Shown: positions 17,046 to 26,010 of the stretch, piece by piece
How the letters are laid out: each line of letters opens with the position of its first letter
Numbering within the stretch: position 1 is the stretch's first letter
DNA from: Hungatella sp. UBA5385
Lineage (GTDB): Bacteria; Bacillota; Clostridia; Lachnospirales; Lachnospiraceae
Direction of reading: 5' to 3'
Length of the DNA stretch: 52,094 nt
Assembly: GCA_002409995.1 (NCBI GenBank)
Contig: DHOR01000026.1
Location: 17,682-69,775, forward strand
Notes under the pieces: generated by a model
What the model was told of the DNA's origin: nothing
Databases searched by the model: none
The model's input: only the letters and a program-made list of their open reading frames with translations
Made by a program: the position numbers and the translations under genes

Positions 17046-17140
17046 AATAAGGAGCATCTCCAACTGCCGGGGCATCAGCAAATCTCCAAATCCATTTGTT
17101 AGCTTTTATCTGACTTACCTCAAACCGAAGATCAAAGCAT

Positions 17141-17190
17141 AAAAAGATACCCTGGCAGCACCACAATAATATCTATTGTCATGCCGCCAG
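17141..17190 (-). terminator. Terminator of the GH51/DUF6171 operon
   Basis: A long stem between CTGGCAGCACCACAATA (17152-17168) and TATTGTCATGCCGCCAG (17174-17190), with three mismatches. On the minus strand TCTTTTT follows. It ends the operon that begins at 22224. The rest of 17046-17211 shows nothing else. Confidence 0.7.
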
Positions 17191-17211
17191 AGTATTCTTA
17201 TGTTTTATACA

Positions 17212-17472
17212 TCACCATCTCACAGGCGTATCTGCACAGTAATTATGAATTTTTGCTGCCCTCAGAGCTGCAAAACAACCACAGAGCCTGCACATTCCAT
17301 TTCTCAAAAATTCACACCGGCTGCAGATGGCCAGTCTATCCTGGTAAATTTTGTCAGGTGCTTTTATATCCTCATCCATATATTTTAGATAATTCTTCAG
17401 AGTCTGTTCATAGTCCTTGTCTGACAGCCCTGTTTGCAGGCATGGGATACAAACTTCTCCGGATAGTGCCAT
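17212..17472 (-). CDS. Small cysteine-rich protein (DUF6171-like)
   Basis: An 86-aa protein with Cys pairs at both ends: VCIPCLQ near residue 8, then CSRCEFLRNGMCRLCGC near 50-66 and a final HNYCAD. This spacing suggests one or two zinc sites. It resembles what is annotated as DUF6171, a family of unknown role. The ATG at 17472 has AAGGAGGGG upstream; an ATG at 17505 directly at the stop of the GH51 gene lacks one. It is the last gene of the sigma-54-type operon and is followed by a terminator. Confidence 0.7.
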   Translation of the reverse strand: MALSGEVCIPCLQTGLSDKDYEQTLKNYLKYMDEDIKAPDKIYQDRLAICSRCEFLRNGMCRLCGCFAALRAAKIHNYCADTPVRW

Positions 17473-17505
17473 CTTATTCTGCCCCTCCTTGTAAGCCCCT
17501 GGCAT

Positions 17506-19044
17506 TTATCTTTTCACAGTGAGCAGGACTACAGATTTGGAAGGCATTTTAATGTGTATGGTGTTTCCCTCAATGACAAAGTCTGTGAACTCTTCCGGCT
17601 GAATCTGATTGGGGTTTTCGAATGTATTCATGGTATTCATGGCACCTGACGTAAGGACTGTTCCACTTACCTTGGAAATCATTCCAAAACCTTCTATGTG
17701 ACATTTCACCTCTGCCATCTGGTTCGGATCAATGTTCACAAGGGTTGCATTGATATTGCCGTTTGCATCTTTGGAAATAGAGGTGTTTATCTGCTTTAAG
17801 CTTTCTCCACCTAACTGGCAGTCATTGGAGAGTACTGCAAAATCAACCAGCTTTGCATCCTGATGCACCTTGTACATATCATAAACATGGTAAGTTGGAG
17901 TGAGTACCATCTTCTCCCCTTCTGTAAGAACCATGGCCTGGAGCACATTGACGGTCTGGGCAATGTTGGTCATATGAATGCGGTCTGCATGATTGTTGAA
18001 TATATTAAGGCTGATTCCTGCAGAAACTGCATCCCTTAAGGTATTCTGCTGGTACAGAAATCCGGGATTAGTTCCAGGCTCATTGTCAAACCAGGTGCCC
18101 CACTCATCTACAATTAACGCAACCTTCTTATAGGGATCATATCGATCCATAATGGCAATATGTTTTGAAACCAGCTCTTCTGTAAACGCAGCAGCCTTCA
18201 TAACACCATACCACTGGCTCTCATCAAAATCAGTGGCCGATTTGCGGGATCTGTAGCTGTCAGTTATATAACGCTCATTTCCATCAGGAAGGTATTCGAC
18301 TATGACCTTATCCTCCAGCCTTGTGTAGTAATGAAGAGCAATCGCATCCAGAAACGTGGATGCATCCCGCATCATGACTTCGGTCCATTTATAATTAGCG
18401 CCTCTGGGGCCGGCCCCGATACGGTAGAGCTTATTGTCACCATAATCTCTGGCATACAGATTGTAACGGTTTACCTCATCTGCATAATACTCAGCCCTCA
18501 TTCGGCCTCCGCAGCCCCAGTTTTCATTGCCTATGCCGAAGTATTTTAATCTCCAGGGTTCTTCCCGGCCATTCTTTTTTCTTAAGTCAGCCATGGGAGA
18601 CTGACCGTCAAAGGTCATATATTCAATCCACTCTGACATCTCCTGTACGGTTCCACTTCCTACATTGCCGCATATATAAGGTTCCGTATCCAGCAATTCA
18701 CATAAATCAAAAAACTCATGGGTTCCGAAATGGTTGTTCTCCACGACACCGCCCCAATGGGTGTTTACCATGGAAGGTCTGGACTCCTTGGGACCAATAC
18801 CGTCGCGCCAGTGGTATTCATCAGCAAAACAGCCGCCCGGCCAGCGCAGGCAGGGAATCTTAACCCTCTTAAGGGCATCGATAACATCAGTACGCATTCC
18901 TCTTATATTGGGGATTTTGGAATCCTCTCCAACATAAAATCCGTCATAGATACACCTTCCTAAATGTTCCGCGAAATGCCCGTAAATCATTTTGTTAATT
19001 GTTGCCTTTTCAGCTTTTGCATTAACAATAATCTGGTTTGTCAT
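17506..19044 (-). CDS. Alpha-L-arabinofuranosidase, GH51 (copy 1)
   Basis: A 512-aa cytoplasmic glycosidase that removes terminal alpha-L-arabinofuranose from arabino-oligosaccharides. The acid/base is Glu174 in GIGNENWGCGG and the nucleophile Glu314 in LIVDEWGTWF. CLRWPGGCFADEYHW near 65-79 is the family signature. There is no signal peptide, so the substrate must be imported, presumably by the ABC system encoded just upstream in the same operon. It differs clearly from the second GH51 copy at 41707-43227 (acid/base context NEMDG there), so the two likely split substrates by linkage or chain length. Confidence 0.93.
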   Translation of the reverse strand: MTNQIIVNAKAEKATINKMIYGHFAEHLGRCIYDGFYVGEDSKIPNIRGMRTDVIDALKRVKIPCLRWPGGCFADEYHWRDGIGPKESRPSMVNTHWGGVVENNHFGTHEFFDLCELLDTEPYICGNVGSGTVQEMSEWIEYMTFDGQSPMADLRKKNGREEPWRLKYFGIGNENWGCGGRMRAEYYADEVNRYNLYARDYGDNKLYRIGAGPRGANYKWTEVMMRDASTFLDAIALHYYTRLEDKVIVEYLPDGNERYITDSYRSRKSATDFDESQWYGVMKAAAFTEELVSKHIAIMDRYDPYKKVALIVDEWGTWFDNEPGTNPGFLYQQNTLRDAVSAGISLNIFNNHADRIHMTNIAQTVNVLQAMVLTEGEKMVLTPTYHVYDMYKVHQDAKLVDFAVLSNDCQLGGESLKQINTSISKDANGNINATLVNIDPNQMAEVKCHIEGFGMISKVSGTVLTSGAMNTMNTFENPNQIQPEEFTDFVIEGNTIHIKMPSKSVVLLTVKR

Positions 19045-19094
19045 ACTGCAGTCCTCCTAAATAAGTTTAATTAGTTTTGTAAATCATGATCCTA

Positions 19095-19934
19095 TCATCC
19101 TTTAACACCGCCGCTTGTAAGACCGGCAATGAAGAATCTCTGGTTAAATAAGAAAAGAATCAAGATGGGCAGAATTGCAACAACAGACCCCGCTATCATT
19201 ACATCATAATTTGCGCTGTAGGGATTAATCAGCGATGCAATTCCTATGGTTAATGTAAATTTGTTACTGTCCCTCAGCACGATCAAGGGCCACACAAAAC
19301 TGTTCCAGTTCTGCATAGCAAGGAGTATGGTCATCGCACCAAATGCCGGCTTCATCAGCGGTACCACAATCCTGTAAAAAATTCCAAACTCCGTACACCC
19401 GTCGATTCTGGCTGACTCCATAAACTCCGGGGAAATGCCGGATACAAACTGCCGGAAAAAGAAGATAGCTACAGGGGCAACCATAAAGGGGAAAATAATG
19501 CCTCCAGCCGTATTAATCAGCTTAATCTTCACAATCAGCTTATAGAGAGGAAGCATAAGAATCTCCAGAGGGATCATCATAACAGCCAGAACCAGCACAA
19601 AGATCATATTCTTTCCCTTAAAGCTATATGCCCCCAGTCCATATCCCACTAAGGAGGACAGTACCAGGGCGCATACAGTAAAAGCCACTGCATAAAATAC
19701 ACTGTTACTGAACCACTTAGTGTAAATCCCATCGTTGTATGTAAACAGGTTTGGATAGTTGGACCATTTGATCTCCCTTGGGTGAATGAAAAACTTCATA
19801 CCTGCCCTGAATATCTCCTTTCCGTCCTGCAATGATCCAATAATCAGGTAATAGATAGGAAACAGCATGATCAGGGACACCAGCAGAAACAGGAGGAAAA
19901 CCATTACGGACATGATTCTTCTGCGCATTTTCAT
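19095..19934 (-). CDS. Carbohydrate ABC transporter permease (AraQ/MalG type)
   Basis: A 279-aa permease with six helices; EAA loop ESARIDGCTEFGIFYRIVVP near residue 185. It overlaps the AraP-type permease gene by 4 bases. Closely related in sequence to the permease at 35029-35889 (both end with a VKG motif after a FIAGLT/FIEGMT segment), so the two importers seem to be paralogues for related arabinose-containing sugars. Confidence 0.92.
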   Translation of the reverse strand: MKMRRRIMSVMVFLLFLLVSLIMLFPIYYLIIGSLQDGKEIFRAGMKFFIHPREIKWSNYPNLFTYNDGIYTKWFSNSVFYAVAFTVCALVLSSLVGYGLGAYSFKGKNMIFVLVLAVMMIPLEILMLPLYKLIVKIKLINTAGGIIFPFMVAPVAIFFFRQFVSGISPEFMESARIDGCTEFGIFYRIVVPLMKPAFGAMTILLAMQNWNSFVWPLIVLRDSNKFTLTIGIASLINPYSANYDVMIAGSVVAILPILILFLFNQRFFIAGLTSGGVKG

Positions 19935-20848
19935 GATGCATCCTCCTTTTTAAACAGGCCAAAGAAGTTCAATTGGAACATATTGACTGTGAGCACTATT
20001 ACCAGCAGCGCCACGCCAATGGCAGAACCCATACCAAAATCATTTCTCTGGAACGCCTGCTGGTAGATGTAACGGACAATAGTAAGGCCGATATCCCCTG
20101 GATTTGTCTCATTCCAGTATACATACCCTTCTGTAAACATCCTGTACCCGTTTAAGATTGTCAATGTCAGGATATAGATAATAATGGGTTGAACCTGTGG
20201 TATAGTTACAAATACAAACTTCTGAACAGCATTGGCTCCGTCTATATCCGCCGCTTCGTAAAGCTCCTCTGGGATGCTCTGCAGAGCCGACAGACAATAC
20301 ACCATATTGATTCCCAGTTCACGCCAGGCCGCAAGTGAGACCATCATAATCATTCCAGTAACATATCCTGTTTTCCACGCTATAATCTCTCCGCCCAGCT
20401 TCAGAATTATGGAGTTGAATAAACCGGCTTCCGTCTCCCCGAACATCAGCCTGAAGGCAATACCTGCCACAATAACAGATGTAAGGGTTGGTACAAATAT
20501 GGCAGACCTGAAAAAGTTTTTGAACTTCAGGATCTTTGAGTTTAAAAATGTGGCTATTGTAATAGGAAATATCAGCATAATGCTGACCATACATACCATG
20601 TAAATACTGCTGGATTTTAATGCGTTGTAAAAATGAACGTTAAACAGACGCTTATAGTTGCCAAGCCCAATCCATGTCACATTGTTAAATCCCTCTATCT
20701 TCTGGAAACTCATAAGTATAGTATTGATGGTTGGATAGAGGAAAAAAATTAAAAATGATATGATAAATGGCAGGCAGAACAGATATGGCGCTGCCTTTTT
20801 ACTGTATAAAACCTTACGAAAACTTCTTATTTCCCTGTTTTGATTCAT
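19931..20848 (-). CDS. Carbohydrate ABC transporter permease (AraP/MalF type)
   Basis: A 305-aa permease with six helices; EAA loop YEAADIDGANAVQKFVFVTI near residue 205. It starts 29 bp after the binding-protein gene. With the AraQ-type partner and the binding protein it forms an arabinose-oligosaccharide importer like AraNPQ of Bacillus. The assignment to arabinan sugars rests on the GH51 gene in the same operon. Confidence 0.92.
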   Translation of the reverse strand: MNQNREIRSFRKVLYSKKAAPYLFCLPFIISFLIFFLYPTINTILMSFQKIEGFNNVTWIGLGNYKRLFNVHFYNALKSSSIYMVCMVSIMLIFPITIATFLNSKILKFKNFFRSAIFVPTLTSVIVAGIAFRLMFGETEAGLFNSIILKLGGEIIAWKTGYVTGMIMMVSLAAWRELGINMVYCLSALQSIPEELYEAADIDGANAVQKFVFVTIPQVQPIIIYILTLTILNGYRMFTEGYVYWNETNPGDIGLTIVRYIYQQAFQRNDFGMGSAIGVALLVIVLTVNMFQLNFFGLFKKEDAS

Positions 20849-20877
20849 AAATACCTTACCTCCTCAACAGGGTACAA

Positions 20878-22224
20878 CTACTGCTGCGCCCTCAATTCTT
20901 CAGCTGCTGCTTTTAATGCCTCTGCCGGGGTCTGAGAGCCATCAACAAACACACTGTACATGACTGTGTTATTAATAAGGTCCTGTGCTGCAACGGAAAA
21001 ATCCGCGTTTACCGGAGACGGGCAGCCATCTACATATTCGCCCATGATCTTAAAGAATGATTCATTGTAAAAATACTCCATGGGGGCTGTCAGCCTTTCA
21101 TCAGTCCACACATCGGTTCTCACCGGATCAAACTGCAGACATTCCCAAATATTTACATTTGCTTCATATGTAAGCTTTGACTCATACAACACTTCCTTTG
21201 CCAGTTCAACATTTTTACACTGGGTAGTGATGGCTGTGCCTGTACCGCCAATTCCAACAGTTCTTGGCTGTCCCTTTTCAAATACAGGCATGGGGCGGAT
21301 TGCAATCTTCCCCTCAAGATCAGGCATATAGTTTGTAAACCGTGACATAAACCAAGATGGCATAGTCAGAGATGCGCAGCCGCCTTGATTCATCCATGTC
21401 CAGAACTCCTCCACTGATGTGGAACCACCAGGTGCCGCTACAACTGCCCCTGTATCCCAGAAATCCTTCATCCATTCAAGAACCTGAATGTTGGAATCAC
21501 TGTCCATTGCAACACTTCCATCTGTATTCAGATAATCACCGCCCCGCTGTACAATCATGGGCCAGAATGGGCGCTGGTTGGAGACTTCATATATGGTCAT
21601 GGGAATTCCTGTCTTTTCAAATACCTCCACGCCTATATCTCTGTACTGATCCCAAGTCTCTATTGCATTTACATCCTCAATGGTAAATCCGGCATTTTCC
21701 ATAATCTCCATATTATAGTAGACCACGGTAGCCCCTACATGGGTGGGAAGCCCATAATAGTTGCTGTCCTTCTTATAAAGGTCGAACCTGGATTGTACAC
21801 AGTCAGCAAGCTCTTTTTCAACAATATCGTTCATCGGAACCAGCTGGATATCGCCTTTTAAGAAATTGGAAAAATAATTGATATTGATGTCTGCTACATC
21901 AGGTGCGCCTACGCCGGACTGCAGGGCAATCAGCAGCTTGTTGGCCATTTCTGTATTGGGATAAACCTCAATCTTCAGTTTTACAGGGTTATCCGCATGC
22001 TTTTCGTTGTAAGCCTTTTCGCCGAATTCAAACATCTGATTGTGCAGCTCATTGGATGTCCAGATGGTAATTATATTGCCCTCCCCAGAGCCAGTCTGAC
22101 CTCCCACAGCTTCTTTCTTTGTTTCCTCTGAATTTCCTCCTGCTGTTTCAGAGGAACCCCCACCGCATGCCGTCAGCGATAACGCCAGTGTCAATGCCAG
22201 TGCCGTTGCTAATAATTTTTTCAT
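20878..22224 (-). CDS. Sugar ABC substrate-binding lipoprotein (AraN-like)
   Basis: A 448-aa extracellular lipoprotein: MKK start, signal and lipobox LTAC with Cys20, then a Ser/Gly/Glu-rich linker. The mature part shares YYGLPTHVGATVVYYN with the corresponding SYGFPTHVGTTVAFYN of the binding protein at 36816-38201, so they are paralogues. It is the first gene of an operon that continues with two permeases, a GH51 enzyme and a DUF6171-like protein. GGAGGTATTTCT precedes the ATG, and a sigma-54 promoter lies about 40 bp upstream. Confidence 0.93.
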   Translation of the reverse strand: MKKLLATALALTLALSLTACGGGSSETAGGNSEETKKEAVGGQTGSGEGNIITIWTSNELHNQMFEFGEKAYNEKHADNPVKLKIEVYPNTEMANKLLIALQSGVGAPDVADININYFSNFLKGDIQLVPMNDIVEKELADCVQSRFDLYKKDSNYYGLPTHVGATVVYYNMEIMENAGFTIEDVNAIETWDQYRDIGVEVFEKTGIPMTIYEVSNQRPFWPMIVQRGGDYLNTDGSVAMDSDSNIQVLEWMKDFWDTGAVVAAPGGSTSVEEFWTWMNQGGCASLTMPSWFMSRFTNYMPDLEGKIAIRPMPVFEKGQPRTVGIGGTGTAITTQCKNVELAKEVLYESKLTYEANVNIWECLQFDPVRTDVWTDERLTAPMEYFYNESFFKIMGEYVDGCPSPVNADFSVAAQDLINNTVMYSVFVDGSQTPAEALKAAAEELRAQQ

Positions 22225-22264
22225 AGAAATACCTCCTTCAATTTATTCTTGTAATATATATAAT

Positions 22265-22282
22265 GAGCAATTTTTATGCCAA
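22265..22282 (-). promoter_or_regulatory. Sigma-54 (-24/-12) promoter
   Basis: On the minus strand the sequence reads TTGGCATAAAAATTGCTC. It has the invariant GG and GC separated by exactly 10 bases and matches the TGGCAC-N5-TTGC consensus almost fully. Transcription should start near 22255, giving a leader of about 30 bases before the binding-protein ATG at 22224. A sigma-54 activator gene lies directly upstream. Confidence 0.8.
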
Positions 22283-22354
22283 CCTTAAAATCCAATTGCA
22301 GTTTTGAGATAGAAAGCCCTGAAACCCTTGTTTATTCAACCTTTTCCCGAATAT

Positions 22355-22388
22355 TAAAAAATGAGAGAACATTATAACCTGTTCTCCC
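22355..22388 (-). terminator. Terminator of the sigma-54 activator gene
   Basis: On the minus strand a stem GGGAGAAC / GTTCTCTC (one mismatch) is followed by ATTTTTT. It lies between the end of the activator gene (22453) and the sigma-54 promoter. Confidence 0.6.
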
Positions 22389-22390
22389 AT

Positions 22391-22430
22391 CTTGCTGATG
22401 TGTTGCTTTTTCTGTTGCCTTGAACGTTGC
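22391..22430. promoter_or_regulatory. Iterated GTTGC boxes, likely activator-binding site
   Basis: (C/G)TTGC occurs at 22391, 22402, 22414 and 22426, that is at intervals of 11, 12 and 12 bases, in one orientation. The cluster is 110-150 bp upstream of the sigma-54 promoter, the usual distance for an enhancer bound by a sigma-54 activator. Confidence 0.5.
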
Positions 22431-22452
22431 TTTTAGTACATGAACACATTAA

Positions 22453-24393
22453 TTATAACAGCCCCATTTTCCCCATTTTCCTCCACAGAGTTGTCCGGTT
22501 AATGCCTAACCTTCTTGCCACTTCGCTCTTATTGTAATCACATTCTCTTAAAAGCTCTTCAATTTCCTCTTTTTGAATATTTCTGATACCTCCTCCTTCT
22601 GTCTCTATATCCTGGTTCAAGGGCTGAATCTGCTGCCCTTGCTGCATCTGCATTACCCCACGGCCAGCATCACCAAGTCCCAGAGATTCTTCCACATCCA
22701 AAGCATGAACTACTGTATCTTGAACTGTAACGCTGAGACGCTCCACAATGTTGCGCAGCTCACGGATATTACCCTTAAACGGATAGCTGCACAGCAATTT
22801 TATGGCCTCCTCTGTAAAATGATCCGCACATGTACCAAACTGTTCTCTATATTTGAGCAGAAAATGTTCTGCCAGCAGCCTGGTATCCTCCTTCCGTTCC
22901 CTGAGAGGAGGTATGGAAAGATTCAGAACGTCCAGCCGGTACAGCAGATCTTCCCTGAAAAGCCCTTCCCGGGTCATCTCCTTTAAAATCTTATTGGTGG
23001 CTGTTATAATTCTCACATCGATCTTAACAACCTTCTTTCCTCCCACACGCCGCACCTCCCGTTCCTGCAGCACCCGGAGCAGCTTTCCCTGGAAGCTGAC
23101 AGGCAGCTCCGACACTTCGTCCAGAAACAGAGTGCCGCCATGGGCCTGTTCAAACAACCCTGCCTTGCCTCCTTTGACTGCGCCGGTAAATGCTCCCTCC
23201 TCGTAGCCAAACAACTCACTCTCCAGCAGATTTTCAGGAAATGATGCACAGTTAATAGCCACAAATGGACCATCTTTCCGTTTGCTGGCATTGTGTATAC
23301 TTTGGGCTATAAGCTCTTTTCCTGTTCCAGTCTCTCCGTATACCAGCACATTGGAGGTAACAGAAGCAAATTTCCTTGCCCGCTCAATTAAATGCTCCAT
23401 AACTTGGCTTTTATGAATAACATCAGAAAATTCATATTTTGCATAAAGCCCCATTTCGTTCAGCTTTGTGCGAATCCGTGCTTCCTTCTGCTGCAGCCTT
23501 CCAATATCGTGGATGGTAATAAGCATACCTTTATAAAGACCATTGATCATCACTGGAGTAAAATCAACCGCAATATTCATATCCCACGCTCTGTATATCT
23601 CATTGTCCAGATTCTGTTTACCCCTGTATGCTTTTAAGTAATTTCGGGACATAAATGAGAACTCCTCTTGAAAATACTTACCGGAAACAGGCTTTCTGTT
23701 GGGAAATATCTTAACCACATTGGCATTTGCTATTCTTATGCGCTCCTTATTATCCACAAATATCAAACCATCTGTTACATTTTCCGCCAACAGTCTTAAC
23801 AACTCCATCTGATTGGTCTCATATTCCATATTCTTTAAAAGGCCGGCAGCCGAATTCAGCGCTCTCTCCATTGCCTCCTCGCTGTTTTCTATAATTCCTG
23901 AATATACATGGAATCCATTTTTAATCACACACTTGTTTGCATAGCTGCCGCTGATTAAAGCATCGCAGCCTTCGTCTATGGCGCACTTTACCATGTCTTC
24001 AATCTGATCAGGGTTATCTATCACATAGACCATAAAGTTAATATTAAAAAGAGAGCTCATCGATTGGATATCCTTCATGTTTGAATAATCCCCAATCAGT
24101 CCAATCTTCCGGCAATCCGTATTCTTCCTGCATAGGGCAATGGCATTTACAATATCACTGCCAGTTATGGGTATTTCTATAATGGCCCCGCTAAATCGCT
24201 CTCTTATGACATGTACGGAATAACCTCTGGCAATCACCAGATCACAGTCATCCTCCACCTCCAAATCATACATTTGGGGGAAATATCGAATGGATGCATT
24301 GGCAAATATCCCTTCATAACATGGCTGGTCCATAAGTCGTCTTACCACAGGAATCAGCTCAGGATATGGAACAAAATACGATATTTTCCTCAA
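22453..24393 (-). CDS. Sigma-54-dependent activator with PrpR-type sensor and PAS domain
   Basis: A 646-aa activator. Residues about 1-190 form a PrpR_N-type ligand sensor (ISYFVPYPELIPVV at the start), about 195-310 a PAS domain (TDGLIFVDNKERIRIANANV), about 340-570 the AAA+ domain with Walker A GETGTGKE, the sigma-54 contact loop GAFTGA and Walker B TLFLDEV, and the last 45 residues a Fis-type HTH (SEVARRLGINRTTLWRKM). The start is taken as TTG 24393: GGAGGGAGG precedes it and it overlaps the stop of the DUF624 gene (TTGA). Longer in-frame versions run back inside that gene. It should activate the arabinose importer operon at 22224 through the GTTGC boxes. Confidence 0.88.
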   Translation of the reverse strand: MRKISYFVPYPELIPVVRRLMDQPCYEGIFANASIRYFPQMYDLEVEDDCDLVIARGYSVHVIRERFSGAIIEIPITGSDIVNAIALCRKNTDCRKIGLIGDYSNMKDIQSMSSLFNINFMVYVIDNPDQIEDMVKCAIDEGCDALISGSYANKCVIKNGFHVYSGIIENSEEAMERALNSAAGLLKNMEYETNQMELLRLLAENVTDGLIFVDNKERIRIANANVVKIFPNRKPVSGKYFQEEFSFMSRNYLKAYRGKQNLDNEIYRAWDMNIAVDFTPVMINGLYKGMLITIHDIGRLQQKEARIRTKLNEMGLYAKYEFSDVIHKSQVMEHLIERARKFASVTSNVLVYGETGTGKELIAQSIHNASKRKDGPFVAINCASFPENLLESELFGYEEGAFTGAVKGGKAGLFEQAHGGTLFLDEVSELPVSFQGKLLRVLQEREVRRVGGKKVVKIDVRIITATNKILKEMTREGLFREDLLYRLDVLNLSIPPLRERKEDTRLLAEHFLLKYREQFGTCADHFTEEAIKLLCSYPFKGNIRELRNIVERLSVTVQDTVVHALDVEESLGLGDAGRGVMQMQQGQQIQPLNQDIETEGGGIRNIQKEEIEELLRECDYNKSEVARRLGINRTTLWRKMGKMGLL

Positions 24394-25004
24394 ACTTCCT
24401 CCCTCCCCCCATTGTCCCAATATCTGTAGAAAATCCGATCCAGTATCAGGCTGAAGAATACTCCTGCACAGGACGGCATGATAAAGACTGCTGCTGGCAC
24501 TATGGATACCATACAGTAAGCTGCCCCCAGTATCAGGATAAGTACAATAGTCCATGGAAAATTCACAATGCACAGGCAGATGCAGTTTTTAACCAGCGCA
24601 GCCATTCCCTGTCTATATCTGGAAATATAAGGGAATATGTAAACACTTACCATAAGAATAAGCAGTCTGGCTGCCACAAACACAGTCTGAAGCATTTTCA
24701 TGGCAGTCTGTCCCCTTACCAGGTACATATCCAGGCGGATCGCACCAAATAGTATGAAAAAGAATACTGTTACTATGGTTGACTGCCTGAAGCTGTTTTT
24801 AAAGCTGCTCCAGAAGGACTTAAATATATATCCCCTGTCATATCGAAGACATTGTCCGGCTGTATAATAAAGAGCTGCTGTAGCTGCACCCATGGTTATC
24901 AGGGGTATGGAAAAGATAAACCACAGGACGCTTACATATACATAATCCATCCATTTGCTGATTCCTCTAAAAATAAAATTATCTATATTAAAAAATTGTT
25001 TCAT
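24390..25004 (-). CDS. YesL/DUF624-family membrane protein
   Basis: A 204-aa membrane protein with about five hydrophobic segments. The N terminus (FFNIDNFIFRGISKWMDY) and the segment GAATAALYYTAGQCLR are typical of YesL-like proteins, which are commonly encoded beside sugar ABC importers and their regulators in Firmicutes. The function is not established. Its stop overlaps the TTG start of the sigma-54 activator, so the two are translationally coupled. A strong hairpin lies between it and the AEC transporter gene. Confidence 0.8.
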   Translation of the reverse strand: MKQFFNIDNFIFRGISKWMDYVYVSVLWFIFSIPLITMGAATAALYYTAGQCLRYDRGYIFKSFWSSFKNSFRQSTIVTVFFFILFGAIRLDMYLVRGQTAMKMLQTVFVAARLLILMVSVYIFPYISRYRQGMAALVKNCICLCIVNFPWTIVLILILGAAYCMVSIVPAAVFIMPSCAGVFFSLILDRIFYRYWDNGGREEV

Positions 25005-25020
25005 ATCAGACCTCCTATAG

Positions 25021-25062
25021 AATACAGGAAGCCCCAGATCACTCCGGGGCGCTTCCTGTATT
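25021..25062 (-). terminator. Hairpin between AEC transporter gene and DUF624 gene
   Basis: AATACAGGAAG (25021-25031) pairs with CTTCCTGTATT (25052-25062) and encloses a CCCC/GGGG inner stem. On the minus strand only TTCTATAGG follows, so it may be a partial terminator or a leader structure for the DUF624 gene. Confidence 0.55.
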
Positions 25063-25065
25063 ATC

Positions 25066-26010
25066 CTATATGATTCCCATATATTTTATTATCAATATTC
25101 CTGCCGGCAGCGTGATCGCTGAAAGCATCATAGAAACTGTAATTATCGCTGCTCCCAGTTCACCGTCCCCTCCCATCTTTTTTGTCAAAATATAGGCATT
25201 CATGGCTGAGGGAACTGCAAACATCACAAATGCAGTTACAATCTGCTCCGAATTAAATCCCAGCCACACCATAGGAGCTACAAAAAGCAGAGGATTAACT
25301 ACCACCTTATAGACAGCTGCCAGCACAATCCATGCCCCTCTGCCCGCAAAGGCAGCAGCCTTTGTTCCAGCTCCAATTAAGATAAGAGCCATGGGGGTTG
25401 AAAGCTGTCCCAGATAAGACAATGCCTTCTCAGCCGCAGATGGAAGACTGATGTCCATCAGTGAAAATGGCAAGGCTGCTAGAATTGCCAGAATCATGGG
25501 ATTGGTCAGAATATCCTTAAGCATTTTCTTCCAGCTGACTTTTCTGCCCATCGGGTCATAGTAAGACAGAACAATGGTAGCCAGCACATTATAAAAGGGC
25601 AGTACAAATGTGACCACCATAATCGTGGATGGAACAGATTCCCTGCCCAGAATACTCTGGCAGACAGGAATTCCCAGGTACACAAAATTCCCCCTGAACG
25701 CACTGTGAACAATAGCACTGACAGCAGTTCTGTCCTTAATCAGCAGGACACATAATATCCATGCCCCTATAAATGACACGCAGGTACAAATCAATAAATA
25801 TGCTGTAAATCCTATATCCAGGCTTTCATTAAAGTTACTATGTGATACATCCATGAACAGCTTGGCTGGAAGTGCTGTGTAAAAAACCAGCGTTGTGGCC
25901 TGTTCCACAAAATCATCTGTTAAAATCTTCCTTTTCCCTAAATACAAGCCAATCCCCATTACTATAAACACAGGCATGACTGAATTGAGACTGAATATGA
26001 TATGTTCCAT
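25066..26010 (-). CDS. AEC-family transporter (auxin efflux carrier family)
   Basis: A 314-aa membrane protein with about ten helices, typical in length for the family. FIVMGIGLYLGKRKILTD at the N terminus and FVMFAVPSAMNAYILTKKMG near residue 255 are family features. Bacterial members export or import organic acids such as malate; the substrate here is unknown. The ATG overlaps the stop of a 30-aa ORF (TAATG), which suggests coupled translation. Its role beside the arabinose genes is unclear. Confidence 0.85.
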   Translation of the reverse strand: MEHIIFSLNSVMPVFIVMGIGLYLGKRKILTDDFVEQATTLVFYTALPAKLFMDVSHSNFNESLDIGFTAYLLICTCVSFIGAWILCVLLIKDRTAVSAIVHSAFRGNFVYLGIPVCQSILGRESVPSTIMVVTFVLPFYNVLATIVLSYYDPMGRKVSWKKMLKDILTNPMILAILAALPFSLMDISLPSAAEKALSYLGQLSTPMALILIGAGTKAAAFAGRGAWIVLAAVYKVVVNPLLFVAPMVWLGFNSEQIVTAFVMFAVPSAMNAYILTKKMGGDGELGAAIITVSMMLSAITLPAGILIIKYMGII

